From: an uncultured bacterium
Lineage (GTDB): Bacteria > Actinomycetota > Coriobacteriia > Coriobacteriales > Coriobacteriaceae
DNA length: 64,000 nucleotides
Assembly: GCA_905215505.1 (NCBI GenBank)
Contig: CAJMPU010000005.1
Span: 1 to 64,000, forward strand
Reading direction: 5' to 3'
The notes beneath the pieces were generated by a model. It was not told where the DNA came from and made no database searches. It saw only the letters and a program-made list of their open reading frames with translations. Position 1 is the stretch's first letter. Every line of letters begins with the position of its first letter. Positions 17,218 through 27,188 of this stretch are shown here, one piece after another. The translations under genes were made by a program, and so were the position numbers.

Positions 17218-17994
17218 ATGAGGATCGATTCACGAAAACCGAAAGCCGTCGCCCTTTCCGCCGCTCTGACCGTGGCACTTTTGGCGGGCGCCGGCGCAAC
17301 TGATGCCCACGCAGCAACACTATCCGATACGGTTGGACCTACGCCGTCCGAAGCGACGCTGGTGCAGCCCGTCGACTACCGCAGCGACGGTTATGGCTCT
17401 ATGCAGGAGTGGAACGCCTCGATGGGGGCAAAGCGCGATTCCCTGGAGATGCGCGCTCAGATCATTATGAATATGTATGGCGACTATGCTACCGATGACG
17501 AGCGCGCTGTGTTGCAGGGTTGCATCGATGGTGCGGGTAACCTGTTGACGATGGGGGAGGTCGACGCCAAGTCGACCGAGCTCGACGAGCTGCGCACTGC
17601 GCTTGAGGATGCCAAGCGCGAAGCGCTCGAGGCTGCCGCGGCCGAAGCCGAGGCTGCTGAGGCCGTTCAGGCTTCGTATTACAACGCCGGCTCCGGCTTG
17701 TCTTACACGTCTGCTGCGTATTACGCGAACGGCTCGGGTCTGACGCGCTCGAGCGGCGTCAATAACTATAACGGCCGCCGCGAGACTTATTACAGCAGCA
17801 ACGTGTTGTATCACCACCGCACGGGCGAATGGACGCAGGATTCCGAGGGCTTTTGGCGCGATTCCGACGGCTATTACGTTGTTGCCGCGGGCGATATGGC
17901 CCAGGGCTCGACCTTTACGGGCTCCAAGGGTGATTGCAAGGTCTATGACTCCGGCTGCGCTGCCGGAACCACCGACTACTACACCGGTTGGTAA
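17218..17994 (+). CDS. Secreted protein with a 3D-like C-terminus
   Basis: A 258-residue exported protein. Residues 1-33 are a signal peptide (basic start, hydrophobic core, AHA-A cleavage site). A helical, Ala/Glu-rich segment (about 115-155) may form a coiled coil, followed by a Tyr/Ser/Gly-rich stretch. The end, from VVAAGDMAQGSTF to TDYYTGW, resembles the 3D / double-psi barrel of cell-wall proteins, though the Asp triad is only partly kept. ATG 17218 has GGAGG at 17202-17206. A wall-remodelling role is inferred. Confidence 0.65.
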   Translation: MRIDSRKPKAVALSAALTVALLAGAGATDAHAATLSDTVGPTPSEATLVQPVDYRSDGYGSMQEWNASMGAKRDSLEMRAQIIMNMYGDYATDDERAVLQGCIDGAGNLLTMGEVDAKSTELDELRTALEDAKREALEAAAAEAEAAEAVQASYYNAGSGLSYTSAAYYANGSGLTRSSGVNNYNGRRETYYSSNVLYHHRTGEWTQDSEGFWRDSDGYYVVAAGDMAQGSTFTGSKGDCKVYDSGCAAGTTDYYTGW

Positions 17995-18180
17995 TTTTTC
18001 TGCATCACGGATATTTGGCGGACGGGCGTCTTTACCGAGCTTTAGGGCAACGTAAGGACGTCCGTTCTATGTATGCGTTTGAGTTAACAGAGCCCTTACC
18101 GTGGCGGTACGCTGGGCGTATGGATGCGGGGCACACTGGTTCTTGAGAAATAAGGTCTTTCTCTTGGAGGAAGTGGTCTT

Positions 18181-18387
18181 GTGAATGCTCGAGATATTGC
18201 CGTTGCCGCCGTCGCGTTGATGCTTGGCTGCCTTGGTCCCACGGCCGCGCTCGTCGCGGGCATGCAGGGGACATGCGGGGCTGCTCCTATCGTGGTCGGC
18301 GCGCTAATCGCGGCCACGCTGCTGGGAAGCGCCGGTGTTGTTCTTTGCCGCGACGATGAGGACGAGGTGTCGGGGTCGCAACGCTAA
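18181..18387 (+). CDS. Small two-helix membrane protein
   Basis: Sixty-eight residues starting at GTG with GGAGG at 18166-18170. Two hydrophobic segments (about residues 6-28 and 36-56) are followed by an acidic tail (DDEDEVSGSQR). No family recognised. The ribosome site and following terminator support a real gene. Confidence 0.55.
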   Translation: MNARDIAVAAVALMLGCLGPTAALVAGMQGTCGAAPIVVGALIAATLLGSAGVVLCRDDEDEVSGSQR

Positions 18388-18428
18388 CTGTTGTGAGATC
18401 GGCCGCCGGTCATAGACGAAGATGAAGG

Positions 18429-18463
18429 CCGCCGCAGGGGAAAGGTTCCCTTGCGGCGGTTTT
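18429..18463 (+). terminator. Terminator, convergent genes
   Basis: CCGCCGCAGGGGAA pairs with TTCCCTTGCGGCGG around a short loop, followed by TTTT. It ends the small membrane gene on the plus strand. Confidence 0.85.
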
Positions 18464-18496
18464 GCTGTTAAGGCTGTTGAATGCGGCGCGTTGGCG

Positions 18497-19411
18497 CTAC
18501 CAGCTTTTCTCGATATCGCGGATGCGCCGATAGAGCCACTCGTTTTGCGGTGCCTGGATATCGTGTTTGGCTGCGAGGCGGCAGATGGTGCCCGCGAACT
18601 CATCAACCTCGGTTTTGCGCCTTGCGATGCGGTCTTGAGCCATCGAGGGCATACCGGCGGGGTCGATTCCCTCGATGAGGTGCACCATTTGCGTCAGGTC
18701 TGCCTCGGTCAGTTCAACGCCCTCGGCGTTGGCGACCGCAAGCGTTTCGCGCATGGCGGAAACAAAGCAGCGACGCTGCTCGGAGCCCGGCTCCGTGGCG
18801 CTTCCGTAGGTCCCGCCGTAGGCCATGCAGGTCTGGTTGATGCCGTCGTTGAGCATGAGTTTGGCCCACATGCGGTGGGCGATGTCGTCCTCGACGGTAT
18901 GGGCGATGCCGCAGCGCGTATAGAGCCCATCGATAGCGGCGACGGTCGCGGGGTCGGTGCCGGCGGCTGCACCAAAGCGGATCTCGCCCGCATTAGTAAA
19001 GGTGAGCGCGCCGTCGAGGAACACGGCATCCATACCCTGGCAAATACCAAGAACGGTATGCTTCCAGCCAAAGCGCTCGGCAATCTTTTGTTCGCTCGTG
19101 ATGCCGTTGCACAGCGAGGCGATGAGCGTGTTGGGTCCTACGACGTGCTCCATAGTCTTGAGTGCTTGGTCGAGACCGGTGGTCTTGACCGTCAGGATGA
19201 CCAGATCGGCGGGCGCTGCCTCGCTGGCGCGGACGGACGTGAGGTCGCAAGGCTTTCCGTTGACGGTGAGCGCATCGCCCGCGTGACGCTCAAAACGGGC
19301 GTCATCCATAACGTATTCGACGGCGTCATTGCCGAGGGCCTTGGCAATCATGCTGCCGTAGAGCAGGCCGACGCCGCCCTTGCCGACAAAGGTGACCTTG
19401 TTGATCTGCAT
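18497..19411 (-). CDS. panE: 2-dehydropantoate 2-reductase (ketopantoate reductase)
   Basis: A 304-residue NADPH enzyme of the PanE/ApbA family, reducing ketopantoate in pantothenate synthesis. N-terminal Rossmann motif VGKGGVGLLYG (consensus GxGxxG is here GKGGVG), the catalytic lysine in ILTVKTTGLDQA, and the C-terminal ApbA domain with AKLMLNDGINQTC. ATG 19411 has GAGGAG nine bases upstream. Family members also act on other 2-oxo acids, and no other pantothenate gene is nearby. Confidence 0.82.
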   Translation of the reverse strand: MQINKVTFVGKGGVGLLYGSMIAKALGNDAVEYVMDDARFERHAGDALTVNGKPCDLTSVRASEAAPADLVILTVKTTGLDQALKTMEHVVGPNTLIASLCNGITSEQKIAERFGWKHTVLGICQGMDAVFLDGALTFTNAGEIRFGAAAGTDPATVAAIDGLYTRCGIAHTVEDDIAHRMWAKLMLNDGINQTCMAYGGTYGSATEPGSEQRRCFVSAMRETLAVANAEGVELTEADLTQMVHLIEGIDPAGMPSMAQDRIARRKTEVDEFAGTICRLAAKHDIQAPQNEWLYRRIRDIEKSW

Positions 19412-19428
19412 GTGAATCATCTCCTCAC

Positions 19429-19455
19429 AAAAAGGCGCCCGCGTGCGGGGCGCCT
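19429..19455 (-). terminator. Terminator of the cyclase gene
   Basis: On the minus strand AGGCGCCC pairs with GGGCGCCT and is followed by a T-run, between the cyclase stop and the panE start. Confidence 0.8.
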
Positions 19456-19527
19456 GATGGATTGTATGCCGCTGGGGCGTGTAGCGTGCACCGGAGGCTG
19501 AATTTAGAAGAACAAACGCATGGGAAC

Positions 19528-20298
19528 TTATGCCGCGGGGCAGATGGCAAAAACGCGTGCGGGATATCCAACGCCATCGCGCACCTTGGGGAAGGTGCAG
19601 AAGATGACGGCACCCGTGGCGGGAAGCTCGTCCAGATGGTCCATGACTTCGATCTGATAGCGGTCGACCGAGAGGATGTATTGCTCGCCGGGGTAGGGGT
19701 AGGCGTCCTCGCGCGTGGTGATGGTCGCCGGATCGGTATCTGCGGGCTCGTGGCCGATGGCGCCGATATTGCGTTCCTCTACAAGCCACTTGATAGTATC
19801 GAGGTCCCAGCCGGGGTAGTGGGGCTGGCCGTCCTTGTCCTTGTTTTCGAGGTCGGCGAGCTTGGACCAGTCGGAGCGGAAGGCGACGAAGGCGTCCTCG
19901 GGAATGCGACCGTGCTCGTCCTCCCAGGCTTTGAGGTCCTTGATGGTCAGGATAAAGTCGGGATTTGCGGCGCACTCCTCGTGCTTGTCGATCACGCAGA
20001 GCGGATGCATAAACTCGATGGGTTCAATCTCTCCAAGGGAACGACCCTCAACATGGAAATGCCGCGGTGCGTCGACATGCGTGCCGTACTGCGAAGCGAC
20101 CGAATACTGGAAGCAACGCATGGGCGCGAGCATATCTTCGGGCGTGTCGGGCAGGTAGTCGAAGAGCTTGGTGGACTCAAATGGCTTAAAGCCAAACCAG
20201 TGCGGGGTGTCGCACGAGAGCGTGTGGGTGAGGTCGACCCAGCGATAATCGGTGCTTTTGAGCTGGGATGCGAGGTTCCAAAGGTCGAGCGCGGGCAT
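19528..20298 (-). CDS. Cyclase-family protein (kynurenine formamidase-like)
   Basis: A 256-residue metal-dependent hydrolase of the cyclase family (which includes kynurenine formamidase and polyketide cyclases). The metal motif HxGTHxDxPxH is present as QYGTHVDAPRHF, with VDLTHTLSCDTPHW before it and a histidine in IGHEPADTD. No signal peptide. It stands alone between terminators. The substrate, probably an amide or lactone, is unknown. Confidence 0.85.
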   Translation of the reverse strand: MPALDLWNLASQLKSTDYRWVDLTHTLSCDTPHWFGFKPFESTKLFDYLPDTPEDMLAPMRCFQYSVASQYGTHVDAPRHFHVEGRSLGEIEPIEFMHPLCVIDKHEECAANPDFILTIKDLKAWEDEHGRIPEDAFVAFRSDWSKLADLENKDKDGQPHYPGWDLDTIKWLVEERNIGAIGHEPADTDPATITTREDAYPYPGEQYILSVDRYQIEVMDHLDELPATGAVIFCTFPKVRDGVGYPARVFAICPAA

Positions 20299-20461
20299 GG
20301 GCGGCTCCTTTCATCGGGCTTTTTGCTGATGTTAATGCGGTGCCGTGACAGCTCGATTTCTGCTGCGTTACGATACGTTCTCGATTGCGATTCCACGATG
20401 TTTCGGCTGCGTGACCATTGTGTTTCGCCTTGCCGGGGCGCTGATGGCGAAGGGAGGGGCC

Positions 20462-21652
20462 GTGCAATACCGCGTTGACCCCAAAAGCGGCAACCGTATC
20501 TCGGCGTTGGGGCTGGGCTGCATGAGGTTTCCCGGTGCGCCGGGACGCCCGGATGCGAAGACTGCCGACGCCATCATCTCCCGTGCGGTGGAGCAGGGGA
20601 TTAACTACCTGGACACGGCCTATCTCTATCCCGGCAACGAGGCGTGCGTGGGGGCGTCGCTTGAGCGCCTGGGCTTGCGCGACCAGGTTTTGCTCGCAAC
20701 CAAGCTGCCGCATGCTTCGTGCAAATGCGCGGAGGATTTCGATCGGTTCTTCGACGAGCAGCTGCGTCGCCTGCGGACCGACCGTATCGACTATTACCTC
20801 ATACACAACATTACCTCGCCCGCCCAGTGGGAACGTGTGGTGGCGTTGGGCATCGAGGACTGGATTGCGCGTCAAAAGGCGGCGGGGCGCATTCGCCAGA
20901 TTGGTTTTTCGTACCACGGCAGCGCGGCGGATTTCATGACGATGCTCGATGCATATGAGTGGGACTTTTGCCAGATCCAGTACAATTACGCTGGAGAGCG
21001 ATATCAGGCGGGAACAGCAGGACTCATGGCGGCCGCGGAGCGCGGGCTCGCGGTGTTTGTGATGGAGCCGCTGCTGGGCGGGCGTCTGGCGGGCAAGCTA
21101 CCGCCGCGGGCTCGCGCTGTGCTCGACGACGCCCGTGACCCGCACCTGCGTACTCCTGCCGCCTGGGGGCTTTCGTGGGTGTGGAACCATCCTCAGGTGA
21201 CGATGCTGCTTTCGGGCATGACCGATACCGCGCAGGTGGACGAGAATTCGTCACTGGCAGACCTCGCGTTGCCGAATTCGATGACTGCCAACCAGCTCGA
21301 CACGATTGCGCGCGTGTTGATGGAGTTTGAGAAATCGAACCGTGTGCCCTGCACGGGATGTGGCTACTGCATGCCATGTCCCAAGGGTATCAACATTCCC
21401 GGCTGCTTTGCCGCCTACAACGCGAGCTATGCGCACAGCTGGTTTACGGGGCTGTCACAATACTTTACGGCGAGTGCGGTGCGCACGAGCGAGTCCAAGT
21501 TGGTGAGCAATTGCGTCAAATGCGGCAAATGCGCGCGGCATTGTCCGCAGCACATCGATATCCCCGGGCGCTTGGACGACGTACGCCGCCGTTTTCAGCC
21601 TGGTCCCGTGACGGCGGTGCTTAAGGCCTTCAACAAAACGCGCTCCTCATGA
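20462..21652 (+). CDS. Aldo/keto reductase with C-terminal 4Fe-4S domain
   Basis: A 396-residue fusion. Residues 1-290 are an aldo/keto reductase barrel (GLGCMRFPG, NYLDTAYLYPGNE with the catalytic Asp/Tyr, HNITS). The C-terminus has two ferredoxin-like clusters: CTGCGYCMPCPKGINIP and CVKCGKCARHCPQHIDIP. Such reductases are common in anaerobes and are thought to use ferredoxin-linked electrons. GTG 20462 follows AGGGAGG closely; ATG 20444 is the alternative. Confidence 0.88.
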   Translation: MQYRVDPKSGNRISALGLGCMRFPGAPGRPDAKTADAIISRAVEQGINYLDTAYLYPGNEACVGASLERLGLRDQVLLATKLPHASCKCAEDFDRFFDEQLRRLRTDRIDYYLIHNITSPAQWERVVALGIEDWIARQKAAGRIRQIGFSYHGSAADFMTMLDAYEWDFCQIQYNYAGERYQAGTAGLMAAAERGLAVFVMEPLLGGRLAGKLPPRARAVLDDARDPHLRTPAAWGLSWVWNHPQVTMLLSGMTDTAQVDENSSLADLALPNSMTANQLDTIARVLMEFEKSNRVPCTGCGYCMPCPKGINIPGCFAAYNASYAHSWFTGLSQYFTASAVRTSESKLVSNCVKCGKCARHCPQHIDIPGRLDDVRRRFQPGPVTAVLKAFNKTRSS

Positions 21653-21662
21653 CCCTTTTATA

Positions 21663-21729
21663 AGTTGCGGTGGAATACGGTCTGTTTGCGCCAAAATAAG
21701 GCACCAATAGACCGTATTTCACCGCAACT
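21663..21729. repeat. Long inverted repeat between the reductase and nfo
   Basis: Arms 21663-21683 and 21709-21729 are 21 bases each with one mismatch; the loop can pair again (GCGCC with GGCAC). It starts 10 bases after one stop and ends 18 before the next start. No T-run follows. Function unknown. Confidence 0.75.
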
Positions 21730-21747
21730 GATGAGGGGGAGTTGGAG

Positions 21748-22614
21748 ATGCTGACGATCGGGTGTCATCTTTCGACGACGAAGGGCTATCGGGCGATGGG
21801 GGAGACGGCGTTGTCCATTGGCGCCAATACCTTTGCGTTCTTTACGCGCAACCCGCGTGGTGGCAAGGCGAAAGACCTTGATATGGATGATGTGGCGGCC
21901 CTGCGCGAGCTTATGGAGCAAAACGATTTTGGCCCGCTTGTGGCTCATGCCCCGTATACCTATAACCCCTGTTCGGCTAAAGAGCGGGCGCGCGAGTTTG
22001 CCTTGGAGGCCATGGCCGAGGACTTGCAGCGTCTGGAAGCGCTGCCCGGCAACTACTACAACTTCCACCCCGGCGCGCATGTGGGGCAGGGGACTGATGC
22101 CGGCATTCAGATGATCGTCGACACCTTGTGTCAGGTGATGTTTGGGGGACAGCAGACGACGGTGCTGCTCGAGACCATGGCGGGCAAGGGTACCGAGGTG
22201 GGCCGTAGCTTTGAAGAGCTGGCGCGCATTATCGAGGGTGCTGCCGCCAGGCGTCCAGAGCTATCGGACAAGCTGGGCGTGTGTCTGGACACCTGCCATG
22301 TGAGCGATGCCGGCTACGACATCATCCATGATCTGGACGGCGTACTCGACGAGTTCGACCGCGTGGTGGGTATCGACCGCTTGCGTGCCGTACACATCAA
22401 CGATTCGAAGAACCCCTGTGGTGCCCATAAAGATCGTCACGAGTGCATCGGCAAGGGATACCTTGGCAGCGAGGAGTTTGGCGGTGGTATGCAGGTTATG
22501 CAGATTATTGTATCGAATAGCCGTTTGCGTGCATTGCCGTTCATTTTGGAGACGCCGAACGAACTTGCAGGTTATGCAGCTGAAATCAAACTTTTAAGGT
22601 CGTTACAGCAGTAA
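21748..22614 (+). CDS. nfo: Endonuclease IV (AP endonuclease)
   Basis: A 288-residue TIM-barrel enzyme that cuts DNA at abasic sites using three zinc ions. Zinc-ligand blocks are visible: HAPY, YNFHPGAHVG, LLETMAGKG, CLDTCHVSDAGYD, AVHINDSK and DRHECIGKG. ATG 21748 has GAGGGGGA upstream. The length matches the family (about 280). Alone between a long inverted repeat and the ABC-transporter operon. Confidence 0.95.
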   Translation: MLTIGCHLSTTKGYRAMGETALSIGANTFAFFTRNPRGGKAKDLDMDDVAALRELMEQNDFGPLVAHAPYTYNPCSAKERAREFALEAMAEDLQRLEALPGNYYNFHPGAHVGQGTDAGIQMIVDTLCQVMFGGQQTTVLLETMAGKGTEVGRSFEELARIIEGAAARRPELSDKLGVCLDTCHVSDAGYDIIHDLDGVLDEFDRVVGIDRLRAVHINDSKNPCGAHKDRHECIGKGYLGSEEFGGGMQVMQIIVSNSRLRALPFILETPNELAGYAAEIKLLRSLQQ

Positions 22615-22675
22615 CGACTGTCACAAAGTGGAGTGTTCCATTCACGTTATGTGATTGTTTCAATCAGTTTTCTAA

Positions 22676-22704
22676 TTGCAGATTCGCACTTACAGGTGCA
22701 TAAT
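22676..22704 (+). promoter_or_regulatory. Promoter of the amino-acid ABC operon
   Basis: TTGCAG (22676-22681) and CATAAT (22699-22704), spacer 17 bases, 58 bases before the first start codon. Confidence 0.5.
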
Positions 22705-22761
22705 AACCAACAGTTTTTGCAGACCTCTGAATCAAATGGGGTCACTGGAAGGAGACTGATT

Positions 22762-23622
22762 ATGAAGCTCAAGAAGCTTGGTGCATTTGCCGCCACGGGC
22801 GCCATGGCGCTCGCTCTTGCACTGACGGGCTGCGGCTCGTCCAACGCCACCTCTGGTTCTGATGCCAGTTCCAGCAGCTCTGACGACGCTAAGGTCGAGA
22901 AGGTCGACGGCTCCAAGGAGTACGCGCTCGTCAAGGACGGTACGCTCACCGTCGGCACCTCTGCCGAGTACGCGCCGTTTGAGTACAAGGATGACAACGG
23001 CGACTACCAGGGCTTTGACCTTGAACTCATTAAGGCTATCGGCGATAAGCTGGGTCTGGATGTCGAGTACGTCAACAACGACTTCGACACGCTGGTTCCG
23101 GGCGTCGCTTCGGGCGCCAAGTACGACGTCGCCATCGCGGCTATCACTGACACGCCCGAGCGTGAGAAGGAAGTCACTTTCTCCGACTCTTACTACATGG
23201 ACGATCAGGCTATCGTGACCAAGGTCGATAACACCGACATCACGGCCGACAACTTCAGCGAGAAGCTCAACAACGCCGACGCTACCATCATCGTCCAGTC
23301 TGGCTCGACCGCCGAGGCCTTTGCCCAGGAGAACTTCCCCAAGGCCAAGATTGTTCCCTACAAGGACGCCACCGAGTGCTTCAGCGCCCTGCAGTCCGAT
23401 AAGGGCGACGCAGTAGTCACCAACCGCTCCGTTGCCAGCCAGCTGACCGCCGAGCAGTTCAACACCTGCCAGACCATCAAGCAGATTAGCACCGGCGAGG
23501 AGTACGCCATCGCCATCAACCAGGGCAACACCAAGCTCAAGGACGACATCAACCAGGCCATCAAGGACCTGACCGACGACGGTACCGTTGACGCCCTCAT
23601 GGCTAAGTACAGCATCAAGTAA
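22762..23622 (+). CDS. Polar amino-acid ABC transporter, binding lipoprotein
   Basis: A 286-residue extracellular solute-binding protein (SBP family 3). Lipoprotein signal with lipobox LTGC, so Cys24 is lipidated; then a Ser-rich linker and the two-lobed domain starting at LTVGTSAEYAPFEYKDDNG. It catches an amino acid (the exact one is not predictable) and passes it to the permease encoded next. AAGGAG at 22749-22754 sets the start. First gene of a three-gene operon with permease and ATPase. Confidence 0.93.
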   Translation: MKLKKLGAFAATGAMALALALTGCGSSNATSGSDASSSSSDDAKVEKVDGSKEYALVKDGTLTVGTSAEYAPFEYKDDNGDYQGFDLELIKAIGDKLGLDVEYVNNDFDTLVPGVASGAKYDVAIAAITDTPEREKEVTFSDSYYMDDQAIVTKVDNTDITADNFSEKLNNADATIIVQSGSTAEAFAQENFPKAKIVPYKDATECFSALQSDKGDAVVTNRSVASQLTAEQFNTCQTIKQISTGEEYAIAINQGNTKLKDDINQAIKDLTDDGTVDALMAKYSIK

Positions 23623-23643
23623 ATTAATGCTTGATTGCGTGCG

Positions 23644-23670
23644 GGCCCTTTCCGTTTTGCGGAGAGGGCC
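23644..23670 (+). terminator. Partial terminator within the ABC operon
   Basis: An 11-base stem (GGCCCTTTCCG with CGGAGAGGGCC, one G-T pair) and a short TTT. It probably lowers expression of permease and ATPase relative to the binding protein, a common pattern in such operons. Confidence 0.55.
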
Positions 23671-23738
23671 TTTGCGCTTCTCTCGACGGACCGCGTTTCC
23701 GTCTTGTTTTGCCGGCAACTTCTACGATAGGAGCCACC

Positions 23739-25100
23739 TTGTCTCGATTGAACAAAGGGGCCACGGAGCAGCGTTTTTCACTGTCCGCCTTGCTCCAAAA
23801 GCTAGCCTGCGTCATGGCCGTGGCGCTCGCGCTGGTGTGCGCGGGGGCATATGCGCCCACGACCGCCCAGGCGCTTGAGACCGCAAAGATTACCGCCCGA
23901 CCCAACACCGGTTCGGGCAGCGCTGTGGTCGGCGGCACCGAGACGCGCATTACCTGGGAAGTTCAGGCCGATGCCGACGAGGAGCTGAGCGGTCTTTCGC
24001 TGACGTTTGTCGACGGCGCGACGTTTGGTACCGATGACACGCGATTGACGATGCTCTCGGGCGAGGACCTCATGGACCGTACGCCCATGAAGCCCACGTG
24101 CAAGGCCGATGGCCAGACGCTCAAGATCGACTTTGGCGAGACGGCGCCTGCCGGCGGCTTTTTCCGTGTCGAGGTTTACGGCGTGACGTTCCCCGTCGAG
24201 GGCGGCGACGAGGCCTTTAGCGGAACCTACATCTTGGCTGACGGCTCGACCAAGAAGATCTCCAAGATTCCGTCGGTGGAGATCAAGGGCGTGACGGCAT
24301 TCGATAACTTCCTGGCCGACCTTAAGGAGCAGCCGTGGATCGAGGCGTGGAACTCAAATATGTTCCTCCGCCTGTTCCTGAACCCGGTTATTTTGGTCCA
24401 GAGCCTGCCGATCGTCTTCAAGGGCTTCCTCATGTCGCTCTCGATCGTGCTTGTGGCGTTCCCGTTGGCAATTCCCTTCGGTTTTGCGTTGTCGCTCATG
24501 CGCATCTCCAAGTCGCGCATCCTGCGCTGCCTTGCCGGCATCTACGTGAATATCATCCGCGGCACGCCGGCGTTCCTGCAGATCTATATCGCGTTCTTTG
24601 GCCTGCCACTGGCCGGCGTCAAGGTGGATGATTATGTCCTGGGCGTCATCGTCATGGCCATGAACTCGTCTGCGTATCTGTGCGAGATCTTCCGTGCCGG
24701 TATTCAGTCGATTTCTAAGGGTCAAAACGAGGCTGCTCGCTCGCTGGGCATGAATGCCTTCCAGACACTACTCTACGTTATGATTCCGCAGACGTTCCGC
24801 AATGTTCTGCCTACGTTGACCAGCGAGTTTATCCTGCTCTACAAGGATACGTCGCTGCTCGCCGCCGTGGGCGTGGTCGAGATCGTCATGAACGCCCGTA
24901 CCATCGTGGCCACGACGGGCTCCATTACGCCGTATGTGGTTGCCGCCCTGTTCTATCTGGTTATTACCCTGCCGCTTGCGCGCTTGGTGAGCGGTCTTGA
25001 GGCGAGGCTTTTGGGGACGACCGAGACCAAGAAAAAGCGTCCCAACAAGAGCGCTGGGCAGGTTGTCGCCACGCCCGCCGATCATATCGCCGGTCTGTAA
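23739..25100 (+). CDS. ABC permease with an extra extracellular N-terminal domain
   Basis: A 453-residue protein. The last 230 residues are an ordinary HisM/GlnP-type permease with the EAA-like block (QNEAARSLGMNAFQTLLYVMIPQ) and about five membrane helices. Before that is a hydrophobic segment (about residues 18-40, ending TAQA) and roughly 160 residues, rich in beta-type sequence (ITARPNTGSGSAVVGG onward), that should lie outside the cell. Start TTG 23739 has AGGAG five bases upstream. The added domain is unusual for this family and is discussed as a finding. Confidence 0.88.
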   Translation: MSRLNKGATEQRFSLSALLQKLACVMAVALALVCAGAYAPTTAQALETAKITARPNTGSGSAVVGGTETRITWEVQADADEELSGLSLTFVDGATFGTDDTRLTMLSGEDLMDRTPMKPTCKADGQTLKIDFGETAPAGGFFRVEVYGVTFPVEGGDEAFSGTYILADGSTKKISKIPSVEIKGVTAFDNFLADLKEQPWIEAWNSNMFLRLFLNPVILVQSLPIVFKGFLMSLSIVLVAFPLAIPFGFALSLMRISKSRILRCLAGIYVNIIRGTPAFLQIYIAFFGLPLAGVKVDDYVLGVIVMAMNSSAYLCEIFRAGIQSISKGQNEAARSLGMNAFQTLLYVMIPQTFRNVLPTLTSEFILLYKDTSLLAAVGVVEIVMNARTIVATTGSITPYVVAALFYLVITLPLARLVSGLEARLLGTTETKKKRPNKSAGQVVATPADHIAGL

Positions 25101-25112
25101 GGAGGTCCTGGC

Positions 25113-25862
<750 letters not shown>

Positions 25863-25890
25863 CGGCGCCTCGAGGTTGTCGATATAACAA

Positions 25891-25924
25891 ACGGGGACCG
25901 GATATGTATCCGGCCCCGTTTTTG
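25891..25924 (+). terminator. Terminator of the ABC operon
   Basis: ACGGGGACCGGAT pairs with ATCCGGCCCCGT around ATGT, followed by TTTTTG. Confidence 0.9.
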
Positions 25925-25994
25925 TTTGGGCATGAGCGACTGTTGTTGTGCGGTGCTCGGCTGTCAGCTGCTTTGAGACTTTATGCCGGCTTCG

Positions 25995-26414
25995 TTAGGC
26001 CAGCTCCGCTCCCAGAGCCTTGCAGGCCGCCTCGCCCTCATCGTCGGGGGCGTCGTAGCAAATGACGGAATCGACGACGTTGACACCTGCCTCGTCGGCA
26101 TCCGCCTTCCAGTTGTCCATCCATTCGCCCTCGGCCCACGAATAAGAGCCAAAGAGGACGACCTTCTTGTCGCCGAGGGTTTCCTTGACTTCGTCCCACA
26201 TCGGCTGGAACTCATCGTACTCGAGCTCCTCGGAGCCCATGGCGGGGCAGCCGAAGGCGAAGGCGTCATAGCCAGTGGCCTTGTCGGCGGAGAAGTCGGC
26301 GCAGGAGATGACATCTGTCTCGGCGCCGACTGACGTCGCGCCCTCGGCAACGAGGTTTGCCATGGCCTCGGTGTTGCCCGTGCCGCTCCAGTAGACGACC
26401 GCGATCTTGCTCAT
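25995..26414 (-). CDS. Flavodoxin
   Basis: A 139-residue FMN electron carrier that can replace ferredoxin when iron is short. The phosphate loop is WSGTGNTEAMA; the loops around FMN are CPAMGSEELEYDEF and GSYSWAEGEWMDNW. ATG 26414 has AAAGGA upstream. It lies 46 bases after the DUF3793 gene on the same strand, so the pair is probably one operon under the operator at 27189-27204. Confidence 0.94.
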   Translation of the reverse strand: MSKIAVVYWSGTGNTEAMANLVAEGATSVGAETDVISCADFSADKATGYDAFAFGCPAMGSEELEYDEFQPMWDEVKETLGDKKVVLFGSYSWAEGEWMDNWKADADEAGVNVVDSVICYDAPDDEGEAACKALGAELA

Positions 26415-26460
26415 GTGTTGTCCTTTCGGTTGTGCGGCGTGCGGCCGCGGTTTGTATGTT

Positions 26461-27165
26461 CTATCGGGTTGCCTGGGCAAGTTTTGCCAGGCTATGGCCC
26501 TGCTGATAGACATGGGTGAGGTGTTGCGTGCAAGCGCGGTAGGATTCGAACGTCGCAAGCGCTTGCCCGACATTCGTGTAGACCTTCCAAGGTCCAAAGA
26601 CCTTGTAGTTCTCGCCATGCTGGACGATAAATTGACGCACATCTTCGTAGGGATATCCCAAAAAATAGCCAATTTCGTGAGGAAACTCGCAGGTGCAGCC
26701 GTCGCCGCAAGGTTCGCTCTGCGCAAGAACGCATGGTCCGTCGGCGCAGGCGCTTTCCGTGGCATTGCTGCTTGCCAGCGTGATGCGCGCGGCGAGATGC
26801 ACCAGGGATGCGGGCAGGTTGTGGACATCGTAACCTTCGGCGGCAAGCGCCGTCGTGGCGCGGGGGTCGGAGAGGTATCGCATGAGGTCCGCAGGGCGGT
26901 ACACATAGATGAGCGCTCCGCAGGGGCGCCAGACCAAGACGCTCGTGTGGATGCCGAACGGTTGGAGTTCTCGGTTGCATTGAGCTATGACGGCAAGGAG
27001 ATGTGTACGACGCACTTCGATATGGGGGTTGCCGGGCTTGCCGTTTTGACTTGCGTAGACGCCGGGATAGGTAAAGAGCGATGCCGGCTTGATGCCCGCG
27101 AGCGTGGGAGAGCAGTTGCGCACGATTGCTGCCTGAAACGTTGGGATGTCTATGGTTCGAGTCAC
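26461..27165 (-). CDS. DUF3793-family protein
   Basis: A 234-residue protein of the DUF3793 family, recognised from HEIGYFLGYPYEDVRQFI and YKVFGPWKVYTNV near the C-terminus. Function unknown. It has a cluster of cysteines (CADGPC, CGDGCTC). The family often sits beside flavodoxin genes, as here, so a role in iron-poor redox metabolism is plausible. Start GTG 27165 has AAGGAG upstream. Confidence 0.85.
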   Translation of the reverse strand: MTRTIDIPTFQAAIVRNCSPTLAGIKPASLFTYPGVYASQNGKPGNPHIEVRRTHLLAVIAQCNRELQPFGIHTSVLVWRPCGALIYVYRPADLMRYLSDPRATTALAAEGYDVHNLPASLVHLAARITLASSNATESACADGPCVLAQSEPCGDGCTCEFPHEIGYFLGYPYEDVRQFIVQHGENYKVFGPWKVYTNVGQALATFESYRACTQHLTHVYQQGHSLAKLAQATR

Positions 27166-27188
27166 GGCGCTCCTTACGGATCTAAACT

